Source: Streptosporangiaceae bacterium | Lineage (GTDB): Bacteria > Actinomycetota > Actinomycetes > Streptosporangiales > Streptosporangiaceae | DNA length: 36,687 nucleotides | Direction: 5' to 3' | Assembly: GCA_019245115.1 (NCBI GenBank) | Contig: JAFARZ010000211.1 | Coordinates: 1-36,687 of the forward strand | In this document: positions 6,892 to 14,721 of the stretch, piece by piece | Layout: each line of letters begins with the position of its first letter | Position numbering within the stretch: the stretch's first letter is position 1 | Translations under genes and position numbers: made by a program | The notes under the pieces: model-generated | What the model was told of the DNA's origin: nothing | Seen by the model: the letters and a program-made list of their open reading frames with translations, nothing else | Databases searched by the model: none

Positions 6892-8634
6892 CTACATCTG
6901 CTCGGGAACCGGGACGCCCAGCAGCTCGAGGCCCCGGGTCAGTACACCCAGCGTGAGCGCGCACAGCGCCAGCCGGGACTCCCGCAACTCCTCCGACGGC
7001 GCCTTCAGGACCGGGCACTCCTCGAAGAACGTGGTGAACAGGCTGGCCACGTCGAACAGGTAGCCGGACAGGCCATGCGGCTCACACGTCTCCGCCACCG
7101 CCGAAACGGCCGCGCCGAACCCGAGCAGGCGCAGCGCCAGCGCGCGCTCTGCCGGTGCTGTCACGGCGATCGGGGAGGTGATACCACCGACGTTCTGCCC
7201 ATATTTCCTAAAAATCGACCGGATACGGACAGCGGCGTACTGCAAGTAGGGACCGGTGTTACCGCGGAAGCTGATCATCCGGTCCAGGTCGAAGATGTAG
7301 GAGCTGTTGTGCGCGGTGGACAGGTCCGCGTACTTGACCGCGCCGATGCCGACCGCCTCGGCGATCGCCGCCAGTTCCGTCTCATCGAACCGCTCCGAAG
7401 CGCCCTGCTCTTCCAGGATGGCCCGGGCCCGCCGCACCGCCGCGTCGAGCAGGCCGCTGAGCGCCGGCGTGTCGCCCTCCCTGGTGCGCAGCCGGCCGCC
7501 GTCGGGCCCCTGCACCATGCCGATCGGCACGTGCTCGAACGACGCGCCGGGAGGAATCCACCCCGCCGCCCGCGCCACCGCGAACACCATCTGGAAGTGC
7601 AGCGTCTGATCCGAGCCGACCACGTAGATCGCCCGGTCGCAGCTGAGCTTGTCCACCCGGTAGCGGATCGTGGCCAGGTCCGTGGTCGCGTAGTTGTATC
7701 CGCCGTCCCGCTTCCGGATGATCAGCGGGAGCGGGCTGCCGTCCCGGCCGGTGAACCCGTCGGGGAACACGCACAGTGCGCCGTCGCTGTCCACCGCGAG
7801 GCCTTTGGCCACGAGTTCGTGGACGACGTCGGGGAGCATTTCGTTGTAGAAGCTCTCGCCGCGGATGTCGTCGTCGGTCAGCGTGACCCGCAGCAGGTCA
7901 TACATCCGGCGCAGGTAGGCCTTGGACAGATCCATCAGTTCACGCCAGATCGCCATGGTGTCCGGATCGCCGCCCTGCAACAGCACGATCCGGGCCCGTG
8001 AGCGCTCGGCGAACCCGGGGTCGGTGTCGAACTTGCGCCGCGCGTCGGCGTAGAACGTGTTCGGGTCGGTGCGCAGCAGGTCCGCCTCGGCCGAGGACTC
8101 GCCGGCATCCTGCAGATGCTCGATCAGCATCCCGAACTGCGTGCCCCAGTCGCCGACGTGATTGTCCCTGATGACCCGGTGACCGATGAACTCCAGGACG
8201 CGCACGATCGCATCGCCGACGATGGTGGTGCGCAGGTGTCCGACATGCATCTCCTTCGCGATGTTCGGCGAGGAGTAGTCGACGATCACGGTGAGCGGAT
8301 CCGCGGTGCCCGCCACCCCGAGCCGGTCGTCTGACCGCAGGGATGTCGCCTGCCCAGCGATCCAGTCATCGCGCAACGTGAAGTTGATGAACCCGGGCCC
8401 GCTGACCTCGGGCGGCGCGGACATGTCGGCCACCGAGAGCCGCTCCGCGACCGCGGCGGCCACCTCACGCGACGGCCGGCCGAGCCGCCTGGCCAGCGGC
8501 AGCGCGACGTTGGCCTGGAAGTCGGCGAACGACGAAGGCCGGACCAGCGGGTCGGCATCACGGAAACCCGCGCCAAAAGCCGCGACGATGGCGTCGCTAA
8601 CGCGCTCCGCGAGAACCAGCTGTGGATCGGCCAT
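6892..8634 (-). CDS. argS: Arginine--tRNA ligase
   Basis: Class I aminoacyl-tRNA synthetase, 580 residues, charging tRNA-Arg in the cytoplasm. Seen: an N-terminal additional domain ending in GPGFINF, the HIGH-type motif as SSPNIAKEMHVGHLRTT (about 121-137), DNHVGDWGTQFGML, the arginine-site region FEHVPIGMVQGPDGGRLRTREGD (degenerate KMSKS, normal for ArgRS), and a C-terminal helical anticodon-binding domain ending RGLELLGVPVPEQM. Length and motifs match the family. It lies downstream of plsX on the same strand, separated by about 240 bp almost filled with repeat copy 2. Start ATG at 8634; no strong ribosome binding site is visible. Confidence 0.97.
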   Translation of the reverse strand: MADPQLVLAERVSDAIVAAFGAGFRDADPLVRPSSFADFQANVALPLARRLGRPSREVAAAVAERLSVADMSAPPEVSGPGFINFTLRDDWIAGQATSLRSDDRLGVAGTADPLTVIVDYSSPNIAKEMHVGHLRTTIVGDAIVRVLEFIGHRVIRDNHVGDWGTQFGMLIEHLQDAGESSAEADLLRTDPNTFYADARRKFDTDPGFAERSRARIVLLQGGDPDTMAIWRELMDLSKAYLRRMYDLLRVTLTDDDIRGESFYNEMLPDVVHELVAKGLAVDSDGALCVFPDGFTGRDGSPLPLIIRKRDGGYNYATTDLATIRYRVDKLSCDRAIYVVGSDQTLHFQMVFAVARAAGWIPPGASFEHVPIGMVQGPDGGRLRTREGDTPALSGLLDAAVRRARAILEEQGASERFDETELAAIAEAVGIGAVKYADLSTAHNSSYIFDLDRMISFRGNTGPYLQYAAVRIRSIFRKYGQNVGGITSPIAVTAPAERALALRLLGFGAAVSAVAETCEPHGLSGYLFDVASLFTTFFEECPVLKAPSEELRESRLALCALTLGVLTRGLELLGVPVPEQM

Positions 8635-8687
8635 AAGACCATGCTATCGACGCCCGCCAGCAAGTTTTGATATCGGCACAGCAGCAG

Positions 8688-8890
8688 TCCGTCGACCACA
8701 GTGGCACCCCGCGGCGAGCGAAGCGAGCTTCGCGGTCAGCCCGTCGACCACAGTGGCACCCGCGGCGAGCGGAGCGAGCTTCGCGGGTCGCCCGGCCGCG
8801 GAGGCCCGAAGGGTCTCCCGGCCGGGCGACACCAACGGCGAGAAGCGTCGCGGGCCCGGGGGGTCCGGGGGGTTGGTTTATACCCCCCGG
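8688..8890 (-). repeat. 3'-end structured repeat, copy 2 (behind plsX)
   Basis: Read on the minus strand it begins TTCCGGGGGGTATAAACC, directly at the end of plsX, and the element itself supplies the TAA stop. It continues with ACCAACCCCCCGGACC, a long hairpin around CCCTTCGGGCC bounded by GTCGCCCGGCCGGG and CCGGCCGGGCGAC-type arms, and two tail modules ending GCTCGCTTCGCTCGCCGCGG. The tail modules contain GTGCCACTGTGGTCGAC, close to the GCCACTGTGGTCACC of copy 1. It fills the plsX-argS gap. Confidence 0.85.
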
Positions 8891-9963
8891 AAAATACGGT
8901 GGCGGTCACGCGCGACCGGCAGCCGCTCGTTGATCTTCTCGGTGATCTGCCCGAGGGCCAGGTCGGCGGCGAGCCGGCACGCCGCGGTGATGGCGGGAGC
9001 CTTGCTGGCGCCGTGGGCGATCACCACCGTCCCGCCCAGGCCGAGCAGTGCCGCGCCGCCGTAGCTCTCCGCGTCCAGGCGGCGCCGCAGCTCACGCAGC
9101 CCGTTTCGCTGCAGGAAGGCGCCGACCCGCGCCGCCCGTGTCGCCGTCACCGCGCCGCGCACTTCACCGAAGGCAAACCGTATCGATCCCTCCAGCGTCT
9201 TCAGCGCCACGTTCCCGGTGAATCCGTCGCTCACGATCACATCCAGCTCGCCGGCCAGCAGGTCCCCGCCCTCGACGTTGCCGGCGAAGTTGAGCGGCAG
9301 CGCGCCATGCGGCTGATCGGCCGCGAGCAGCTCGTGCGCGCGCCTGGTCAGCTTGTTGCCCTTGCCGGGCTCGGCGCCGATGGTCAGCAGCCCCACCTTC
9401 GGCGCGGCGACGCCGAGCGCGAGCTGGGCGTACGCCACCCCCAGCTGGCCGAACTGGACGAGCATCTCCGGCTTGGGATCGGCCGTGGCGCCCACGTCGA
9501 TGAGCACGGTCCGGTTGGGGCTGGTCGGCAGCACCACGGCCAGCCCGGGCCGTAGCACCCCGGGCAGCGACCGCAGCCGGAGCCGTGCGGTCGCCACCAC
9601 GCCGCCCGTCGAGCCGGCCGAGACGACCGCGGCCGCGTCGCCGCGCCGGACCAGCTGACAGGCCACCGCCACGCCGGACCGCGGCCGGCGCAGGCTGGCC
9701 AGGGCACCCTCGTCCATCGCGATGTTGTCTTCGGCCGGCACGATGCGCAGCTCCCCGGTGGCGCCCAGGTTCGCGACGACCGACCGCAGCCGGGGCGCCG
9801 GGCCGGTCAGCAGCACCGGGATGCCGTGCTCCCGCTGCGCGGTCAGCGCGCCGGTCACGATCTCCGCGGGCGCGTGATCCCCGCCGAACGCGTCTACGGC
9901 CACCACAGGCGTGGTCGCGGGTGTTAGTGCGGCAACCACGCTCAGCGCGTCATCGCCGCCCAC
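8878..9963 (-). CDS. plsX: Phosphate acyltransferase PlsX
   Basis: Acyl-ACP:phosphate acyltransferase, 361 residues, making acyl-phosphate for PlsY in phospholipid synthesis; a peripheral membrane enzyme. Signatures: VVAVDAFGGDHAPAEIV at the start of the domain, IAMDEGALASLRRPRSGVAVA, VSAGSTGGVVATARL, DVGATADPKPEMLVQFGQLG, and VIVSDGFTGNVALKTLEGSIR. The last few codons (FRGV, then stop) come from the head of repeat copy 2. The start is uncertain: a GTG at 9963 gives about 20 extra N-terminal residues, and an internal start nearer VVAVDAFGG is possible. The usual actinobacterial partners (rpmF, rnc) are not beside it. Confidence 0.94.
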   Translation of the reverse strand: MGGDDALSVVAALTPATTPVVAVDAFGGDHAPAEIVTGALTAQREHGIPVLLTGPAPRLRSVVANLGATGELRIVPAEDNIAMDEGALASLRRPRSGVAVACQLVRRGDAAAVVSAGSTGGVVATARLRLRSLPGVLRPGLAVVLPTSPNRTVLIDVGATADPKPEMLVQFGQLGVAYAQLALGVAAPKVGLLTIGAEPGKGNKLTRRAHELLAADQPHGALPLNFAGNVEGGDLLAGELDVIVSDGFTGNVALKTLEGSIRFAFGEVRGAVTATRAARVGAFLQRNGLRELRRRLDAESYGGAALLGLGGTVVIAHGASKAPAITAACRLAADLALGQITEKINERLPVARDRHRIFRGV

Positions 9964-10495
9964 CAGTCACCGCCGCCCAAGGGGTCATGACGAGGTAGCT
10001 TGCCATCGTCTTCGCTGGTCCTCCGCGCAGTCGGCGTGGGTGCCCATTATGCCGTGGGGCGGGCGCCCGCCTGGTACAGACCGGACTGGAGAGCCGGCAG
10101 TATACGCCCAGAATCTTACAAAATAGAACGATCGCAGTGCGAAGTACCTGAGGGAAAAATTCATCCGTTCTGGCCGAATAAACAGGCCTGTTCATGGTAT
10201 TTCTCTCGTCAGAGAAAGCCGCTGGGCGGCTGGCTTGATGGGAGCCGACATCGCTACGACCACGACGAACGAGCAGGGAACCAACCGGACCGCCTGGAAC
10301 GTTATTTATTGCTAGGAAGCAGTTCTGGCCTTCGCGTCACTGACCTTCATGGCACTGACCATCATGGCACTGACCTCATGGCGCTGACGCGGCCAGGTAC
10401 GGGGACCGCTGGGGAGCGGGTGTCTTGGGCTATTTTTCGCGTGTGTTAGCCGTGCGTGAGCGTCGGCAGGCACGCCGAACGGAGGGAGAAGGCGC
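9964..10495. other. 532-bp divergent intergenic region plsX / aminomutase
   Basis: No convincing gene. It must hold the promoters of plsX (minus) and of the aminomutase (plus). Seen: a lower-G+C stretch around 10115-10205, a small hairpin TTTCTCT-CGTC-AGAGAAA (10200-10217), and direct repeats at 10338-10389 (separate entry). An open frame across it on the plus strand lacks codon bias and homology. Confidence 0.6.
10338..10389 (+). repeat. 15-bp direct repeats upstream of the aminomutase
   Basis: CACTGACC occurs at 10338, 10353 and 10368, with a degenerate fourth copy CGCTGACG at 10382. The period is 15, 15 and 14 bp with linkers of the type TTCATGG/ATCATGG. This iteron-like spacing, about 107-158 bp before the GTG start, suggests a binding array for a regulator, but no operator of this type is known to me. 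Confidence 0.55.
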
Positions 10496-11902
10496 GTGAG
10501 GCAGATTCAGCAAGTCGTCTCGCAGGTCGCGACCGGTGCGACCAGTGGCCGCGGGTTCCACGCCTACTCGGCGAAACACCTCGACACGCTCATCACCAGG
10601 GCAGGTCTGTCACCGGCTGACCGGCTCGCGGTCCGTGCGGTGGCCACGGTGCTGCCCTTCCGGACCAACGCGTACGTGGTCGATAACCTCATCGACTGGC
10701 ATGCCGTGCCGGACGATCCGATCTACCGGCTGGTGTTCCCGCAGCCGGACATGCTGCCCGCCGAGGACGTCGGCCGGCTCAGCCACCTCATCGAGACCGG
10801 CGCGAGCAAGGAGCAGATCAACCAGGTGGCGCACGAGGTGCGGATGCGGCTGAACCCGCACCCGGCCGGCCAGTTGCTGCTGAACGCGCCCAGCCTGCGC
10901 GGCAGGCCGCTGGCCGGACTCCAGCACAAGTACCCCGAGACCGTGCTGTTCTTCCCCCGGCAGGGACAGACCTGCCACGCCTACTGCACCTACTGCTTCC
11001 GCTGGGCGCAGTTCGTCGACGAGCCGGCCCTGAAGATGGCCACCGACGACATCACCACGCTGGTGGAATACCTGGCCGAGCATGAAGAGGTCACCAACGT
11101 CCTGCTCACCGGCGGCGACCCGATGATCATGGGTGAGGCGGTGCTGCGGCGCTACATCGAGCCGCTGATCACCGACCCGCGGCTGGATCACATCGAGTCG
11201 ATCAGGATCGGCACCAAGTCGCTGTCCTACTGGCCGCAGCGGTATGTCACCGATCCGGACGCGGACGCGACCCTGCGCCTGTTCGAGCAGGTCGTCGCGG
11301 CCGGCAAGACGCTCGCGGTGATGGCGCACTTCTCTCATCCGCGCGAGCTCGAGCCCGACATCCTCGCCCGGGCCGTCCAGCGGATCACCCAGTCCGGCGG
11401 GATCATCCGCACGCAGGCGCCGCTGATCAGATCGATCAACGACGATCCGGAGACGTGGCGGACGATGTGGCGGTCCCAGGTCCGGATGGGCATGATCCCG
11501 TACTACATGTTCGTCGAGCGGGACACCGGGCCGCAGGACTACTTCGCCGTGCCGCTGGCCCGCGCGTACGAGATCTTCCGTGACGCCTACCAGCGGGTAT
11601 CCGGCCTGTGCCGGACGGTCCGTGGTCCGTCCATGTCGGCCACGCCCGGCAAGGTGTGCGTGGACGGCATCACGACCATCGCCGGCCTCAAGGTGTTCGT
11701 GCTCCGGATGATCCAGTCCCGTGACCCCAAGCTGGTCGGCACGCCGTTCTTCGCCCGCTTCGATCCGAAGGCAACCTGGCTCACCGATCTGGAGCCCGTC
11801 TTCGCGCCCAGGTTCCCCTACGAGCCGGCGCCCGATGGACTGGGCGCGCTCTGGCCCGGCGAGCCGGACGAGCCCGGCGAACTGGTCGCACCAGTCGCCT
11901 GA
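10496..11902 (+). CDS. KamA-family radical SAM aminomutase
   Basis: Radical S-adenosylmethionine and PLP enzyme of the lysine 2,3-aminomutase family, 468 residues. The 4Fe-4S motif CxxxCxxC is CHAYCTYC (Cys160, 164, 167) and the SAM-contact GGDP lies near residue 206. A candidate PLP-lysine segment is SATPGKVCVDG, in place of the more usual Gly-rich PGGGGK. Such enzymes move an alpha-amino group to the beta position of lysine, arginine or glutamate. It is longer than the EF-P-modifying EpmB type. GTG start with GGAGGGAG at 10481-10488. It stands alone, converging on an MFS exporter with a 10-bp gap. No beta-lysine acetyltransferase or peptide synthetase is next to it, so substrate and product remain open. 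Confidence 0.9.
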   Translation: MRQIQQVVSQVATGATSGRGFHAYSAKHLDTLITRAGLSPADRLAVRAVATVLPFRTNAYVVDNLIDWHAVPDDPIYRLVFPQPDMLPAEDVGRLSHLIETGASKEQINQVAHEVRMRLNPHPAGQLLLNAPSLRGRPLAGLQHKYPETVLFFPRQGQTCHAYCTYCFRWAQFVDEPALKMATDDITTLVEYLAEHEEVTNVLLTGGDPMIMGEAVLRRYIEPLITDPRLDHIESIRIGTKSLSYWPQRYVTDPDADATLRLFEQVVAAGKTLAVMAHFSHPRELEPDILARAVQRITQSGGIIRTQAPLIRSINDDPETWRTMWRSQVRMGMIPYYMFVERDTGPQDYFAVPLARAYEIFRDAYQRVSGLCRTVRGPSMSATPGKVCVDGITTIAGLKVFVLRMIQSRDPKLVGTPFFARFDPKATWLTDLEPVFAPRFPYEPAPDGLGALWPGEPDEPGELVAPVA

Positions 11903-11912
11903 GCTACAGGCG

Positions 11913-13556
11913 TTATCGGAACTCTGGCTCTGGCTTGGCTTCGGCAGCGGGCGGTGCGGCGGCCGGGGGCCTCCCCGCCGTCACCCGCCTGATGCCGAAG
12001 CAGGACAGGACAGCCAGCCCGAGCACGATGATCGGCATGAGCATGGTCCACCGCATCGCGTGCACGTATCCGATGCTGAACACCTCCGCGCCCAGGCGCT
12101 GAAGCTCGGCGGCCAGGCTCGGCGGGGTACCCGGCGGGAGCTTGGCCGCCGGGGAGCCGGAACCGCCGATCAGACCGCTGGAGGCGGCCTGCCGGAACCC
12201 GTTGACGAACGGCCCGCGCGCCGATGGCGGCAGGGCGGCGGCGCGCGTGGTGGCCTCGCTGGTGAGCGAGGCGACCAGCCGGTTCTGCAGCAGCGCGCCG
12301 ACCGCGGCGGTGCCGATCACGGATCCGACCTGCCGGGTGGTGTTCAGCACGCCGGATGCCGCTCCGGCGAGCCGCGGCTGGATCTCGCGCATCGCGGTGG
12401 TGGTGAGCGGAGCGAACGTACCGCCCATGCCGATGCCGGCCACGATCAGCGGCGCGAGGAAGTCATACCAGGCCGAATGGGGATCAGCCACCAGCACGAC
12501 CCAGCCCATGCCGATGGCGAACAGCGAAAGCCCGCTCATCAGGATGTACTTGCCGCCGATCTTGTCGGTCAGCTTGCCGACCCCGGGGGCCAGGAAGATC
12601 ATCACCAGCGAGGCCGGCATCAGCGTCAGCCCGGCCTTCAGGGCCGAGTAGCCGAGCGCGGACTGCAGGTAGATGGTCAGCGGCAGGAAGATGCCCAGCA
12701 TGCCGATGGACAGCGTGCATGACACCCAGTTCATCAGCGTGTAGTTGCGGCTGCGGAACAGCTCGAACGGGATCAGCGGTTCGTTCTCGCCCCTTTGCCG
12801 TACCGCCTGATCGACGATGAACAGCGCCAGCAGCACCACGCCGACGGCTCCGACCAGCGGGATGGAGATGAATCCGCTGATCTTCCCCCAGTTGTATCGT
12901 TGCCCCTCGACGAGCGCGTAGCAGATGGCCAGCAGGGCCAGGCTGGCCAGCGTGACGCCACGGATATCTAGCCGGTGGCTGCGGCCCGGGCGCAGGTCGG
13001 GGATGAGCATAAAGGCGGCCGCCAGCACGATGACGCCGATCGGCAGGTTGACGAAGAAGATCCACCGCCAGTCGAACGCGGTGACCAGCAGGCCGCCGAG
13101 TGTCGGCCCGGCGATGGTGGCCGCCCCCGCCACCGCGCCCCAGACCCCGAACGCGGCCCCGCGCCGGTCGGCCGGGAACACCATCGTGATCATGGCCAGG
13201 GTCTGCGGCATGAGCATCGCGGCGCCCAGACCCTGCACCGCACGGAAAGCGATCAGCCAGCCCGGCCCGGGAGCGAACCCGCACGCCGCGGACGCGACGG
13301 TGAACAACGCGACCCCGGCGGCGAACATCGTCCGCGGCCCGAACAGGTCACCAAGGCGCCCCGCCGTGATCACCAGCACCGCGAGCACCAGCGCGTACGC
13401 GTTCAGCACCCACAGCACGTCATCCAGCGAGGCGTGCAACTTGGTAATCATGTTCGGGATAGCGATGTTGACGATGGTCAGGTCGAGCAATGTCATGAAG
13501 AACCCGAGCGACACGACGGTCAGCACCGCCCAGGGATTACCCCGCAACTTCCGCAT
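11913..13556 (-). CDS. MFS drug exporter, DHA2 (14-helix) family
   Basis: Proton-coupled multidrug exporter of the major facilitator superfamily, 547 residues, in the cytoplasmic membrane. Seen: the first helix FFMTLLDLTIVNIAIPNM, WVLNAYALVLA with AGRLGDLFGPR (motif A), RAVQGLGAAMLMPQ (motif B), and a motif C-like GAVAGAATIAGPTLGGLL with WRWIFFVNLPIG, together diagnostic of DHA2/EmrB-QacA exporters. Total hydrophobic segments fit 14 helices. The C-terminal tail is Ala/Pro-rich. A perfect AT-rich 16-bp palindrome sits 34 bp upstream of the start, a likely repressor operator. No regulator gene is adjacent. It converges on the aminomutase gene with 10 bp between stops. The exported compound is unknown. 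Confidence 0.93.
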   Translation of the reverse strand: MRKLRGNPWAVLTVVSLGFFMTLLDLTIVNIAIPNMITKLHASLDDVLWVLNAYALVLAVLVITAGRLGDLFGPRTMFAAGVALFTVASAACGFAPGPGWLIAFRAVQGLGAAMLMPQTLAMITMVFPADRRGAAFGVWGAVAGAATIAGPTLGGLLVTAFDWRWIFFVNLPIGVIVLAAAFMLIPDLRPGRSHRLDIRGVTLASLALLAICYALVEGQRYNWGKISGFISIPLVGAVGVVLLALFIVDQAVRQRGENEPLIPFELFRSRNYTLMNWVSCTLSIGMLGIFLPLTIYLQSALGYSALKAGLTLMPASLVMIFLAPGVGKLTDKIGGKYILMSGLSLFAIGMGWVVLVADPHSAWYDFLAPLIVAGIGMGGTFAPLTTTAMREIQPRLAGAASGVLNTTRQVGSVIGTAAVGALLQNRLVASLTSEATTRAAALPPSARGPFVNGFRQAASSGLIGGSGSPAAKLPPGTPPSLAAELQRLGAEVFSIGYVHAMRWTMLMPIIVLGLAVLSCFGIRRVTAGRPPAAAPPAAEAKPEPEFR

Positions 13557-13589
13557 AAGTCCGACCTTAGCCCTCCCTCAACGAATGTT

Positions 13590-13605
13590 TCAAGATATAT
13601 CTTGA
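13590..13605. promoter_or_regulatory. 16-bp palindromic operator before MFS exporter
   Basis: TCAAGATATATCTTGA is a perfect palindrome, very AT-rich in a ~70% G+C context, ending 34 bp upstream of the exporter's start codon. This is where a repressor would block transcription or initiation. The form resembles dyads bound by PadR/MarR-type regulators, which often control efflux pumps; that link is inference. Confidence 0.6.
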
Positions 13606-13748
13606 GAACGACGGGGTACTTCCCCAACTACCGCACTCCCCACCCCCCGCTCCCCACCCCCCGCTCCCACCCGCCCAACGCGCCACCCGCCACCCCGCCC
13701 GACATTTCCGGATATGTACCATTTATCGGGGACGGCATGCCGTGCTGG

Positions 13749-13827
13749 CGTGGAAGGAAAGAGCCTCGTGGAAGGCTGGGTGCCGGTTTCCGGCGCCCTT
13801 TCTTCCGGGAGGCTCCAATCCTCCACG
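13749..13827 (+). repeat. Hairpin repeat family 2, copy A
   Basis: A 79-nt imperfect hairpin. Outer arms CGTGGAAGG/CCTCCACG, middle arms GAGCCTC/GAGGCTC, inner GGAAG/CTTCC, and tip GGTGCCGG-TTT-CCGGCGCC (13779-13797, with one T-G wobble). It shares sequence and fold with 26591-26663 and, in reverse orientation, 35140-35212. It lies 115 bp before the SDR gene. Confidence 0.8.
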
Positions 13828-13942
13828 GTGACGGGGCGCAAAAGGGACGAAGGGGGCGGTGGGCGCTGTGGGGTTTGGGGTGATTGTCGGGATCGGTTGG
13901 TGCGGGCAGAGCCGATGCGGCGCGGGCTAGTATGCTCCGGGC

Positions 13943-14713
13943 ATGGACCTGAACGGAACTGCGGCGATTGTCTCCGGGGCCGCGAGCGGGCTGGGCGAAG
14001 CGACGGCCCGGGTGCTTGCCGCGGCGGGCGCCACTGTGGTGGTTGCCGACCTGAACGAAGAGGGCGGCAAGCGAGTGGCGGACGAGATCGGCGGTCAGTT
14101 CATAGTGACCGATGTCACCAGCGAGGAATCCGTGCAGGCAGCGGTGGACGCAGCGGCCGCCGCGCGCCCGCTGCGGGTGGCGGTGTCGTGCGCCGGCATC
14201 GGCTGGGCCGAGCGGACGGTGAACCGGGAAGGAAGCCCCCATAGCCTGGCCAGCTACACCAGGGTCATCTCGGTAAACCTCATCGGTACCTTCAACCTGA
14301 TGCGGATCGCCGCGGCGGCCATGCAGAAGACCGGCCCTGCCGACGCGGACGGCCAGCGCGGTGTGATCGTGAACACAAGTTCGGTGGCCGGCATCGAGGG
14401 CCAGACCGGCCAGCTCGCCTACTCGGCGTCCAAGGGCGGCATCATCGGGATGACCGTCCCGGCCGCGCGCGACCTCAGTGCGGTGGGGGTCAGGGTGCTC
14501 ACCATCTGCCCGGGCATCATCGACACGCCGATCTACGGCTTTAACGAGAATGCCGAGGAGTTCAAAGCCAAGCTCACCGCGCCGGTTGTGTTCCCGAAGC
14601 GGATGGGCACCGCGGCCGAGTTCGGGCACCTGGTCCGCAGCCTGGTCGAGAACGACTACATGAACGCCGAGGTCATCCGGTTTGACGGCGGGATCAGGTT
14701 CCAGCCGAAGTAG
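13943..14713 (+). CDS. Short-chain dehydrogenase, 3-hydroxyacyl-CoA dehydrogenase type II-like
   Basis: Classical SDR, 256 residues, NAD(H)-dependent. Seen: Rossmann glycine motif SGAASGLGEAT (about 11-21), VADLNEEGG defining the cofactor pocket (acidic residue favouring NAD), the NAG-equivalent CAGIG, catalytic Ser in NTSSVAG, and the YSASKGG Tyr-Lys pair. The insertion and C-terminus (CPGIIDTP, FPKRMGTAAEFGHLV, NAEVIRFDGGIR) resemble type II 3-hydroxyacyl-CoA dehydrogenases. It would oxidise 3-hydroxyacyl-CoA or a hydroxysteroid. Its stop is 8 bp before asnB, so it is probably the first gene of the SDR-asnB-glycosyltransferase operon, although the expected substrate class does not obviously fit the other two. 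Confidence 0.88.
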   Translation: MDLNGTAAIVSGAASGLGEATARVLAAAGATVVVADLNEEGGKRVADEIGGQFIVTDVTSEESVQAAVDAAAAARPLRVAVSCAGIGWAERTVNREGSPHSLASYTRVISVNLIGTFNLMRIAAAAMQKTGPADADGQRGVIVNTSSVAGIEGQTGQLAYSASKGGIIGMTVPAARDLSAVGVRVLTICPGIIDTPIYGFNENAEEFKAKLTAPVVFPKRMGTAAEFGHLVRSLVENDYMNAEVIRFDGGIRFQPK

Positions 14714-14721
14714 GAAGACGT

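Larger units (their letters stand above)
13557..13942. other. 386-bp divergent intergenic region exporter / SDR
   Basis: Contains the exporter operator (13590-13605), a C-rich low-complexity stretch with CCCCACCCCCCGCTCCC-like runs (about 13625-13700), and hairpin repeat copy A (13749-13827). No gene is supported. A TAGTAT at 13928-13933, 9 bp before the SDR start, is too close to serve a normal leader unless the transcript is nearly leaderless. Confidence 0.5.

Noticed and set aside
6799..8001. 400-codon open frame on the plus strand
   Set aside because: Antisense to argS, with Arg/Pro/Gly-rich composition and no motif.
10000..10449. 149-codon open frame before the aminomutase
   Set aside because: No codon bias, no ribosome binding site, crosses the 15-bp repeats and likely promoter DNA.
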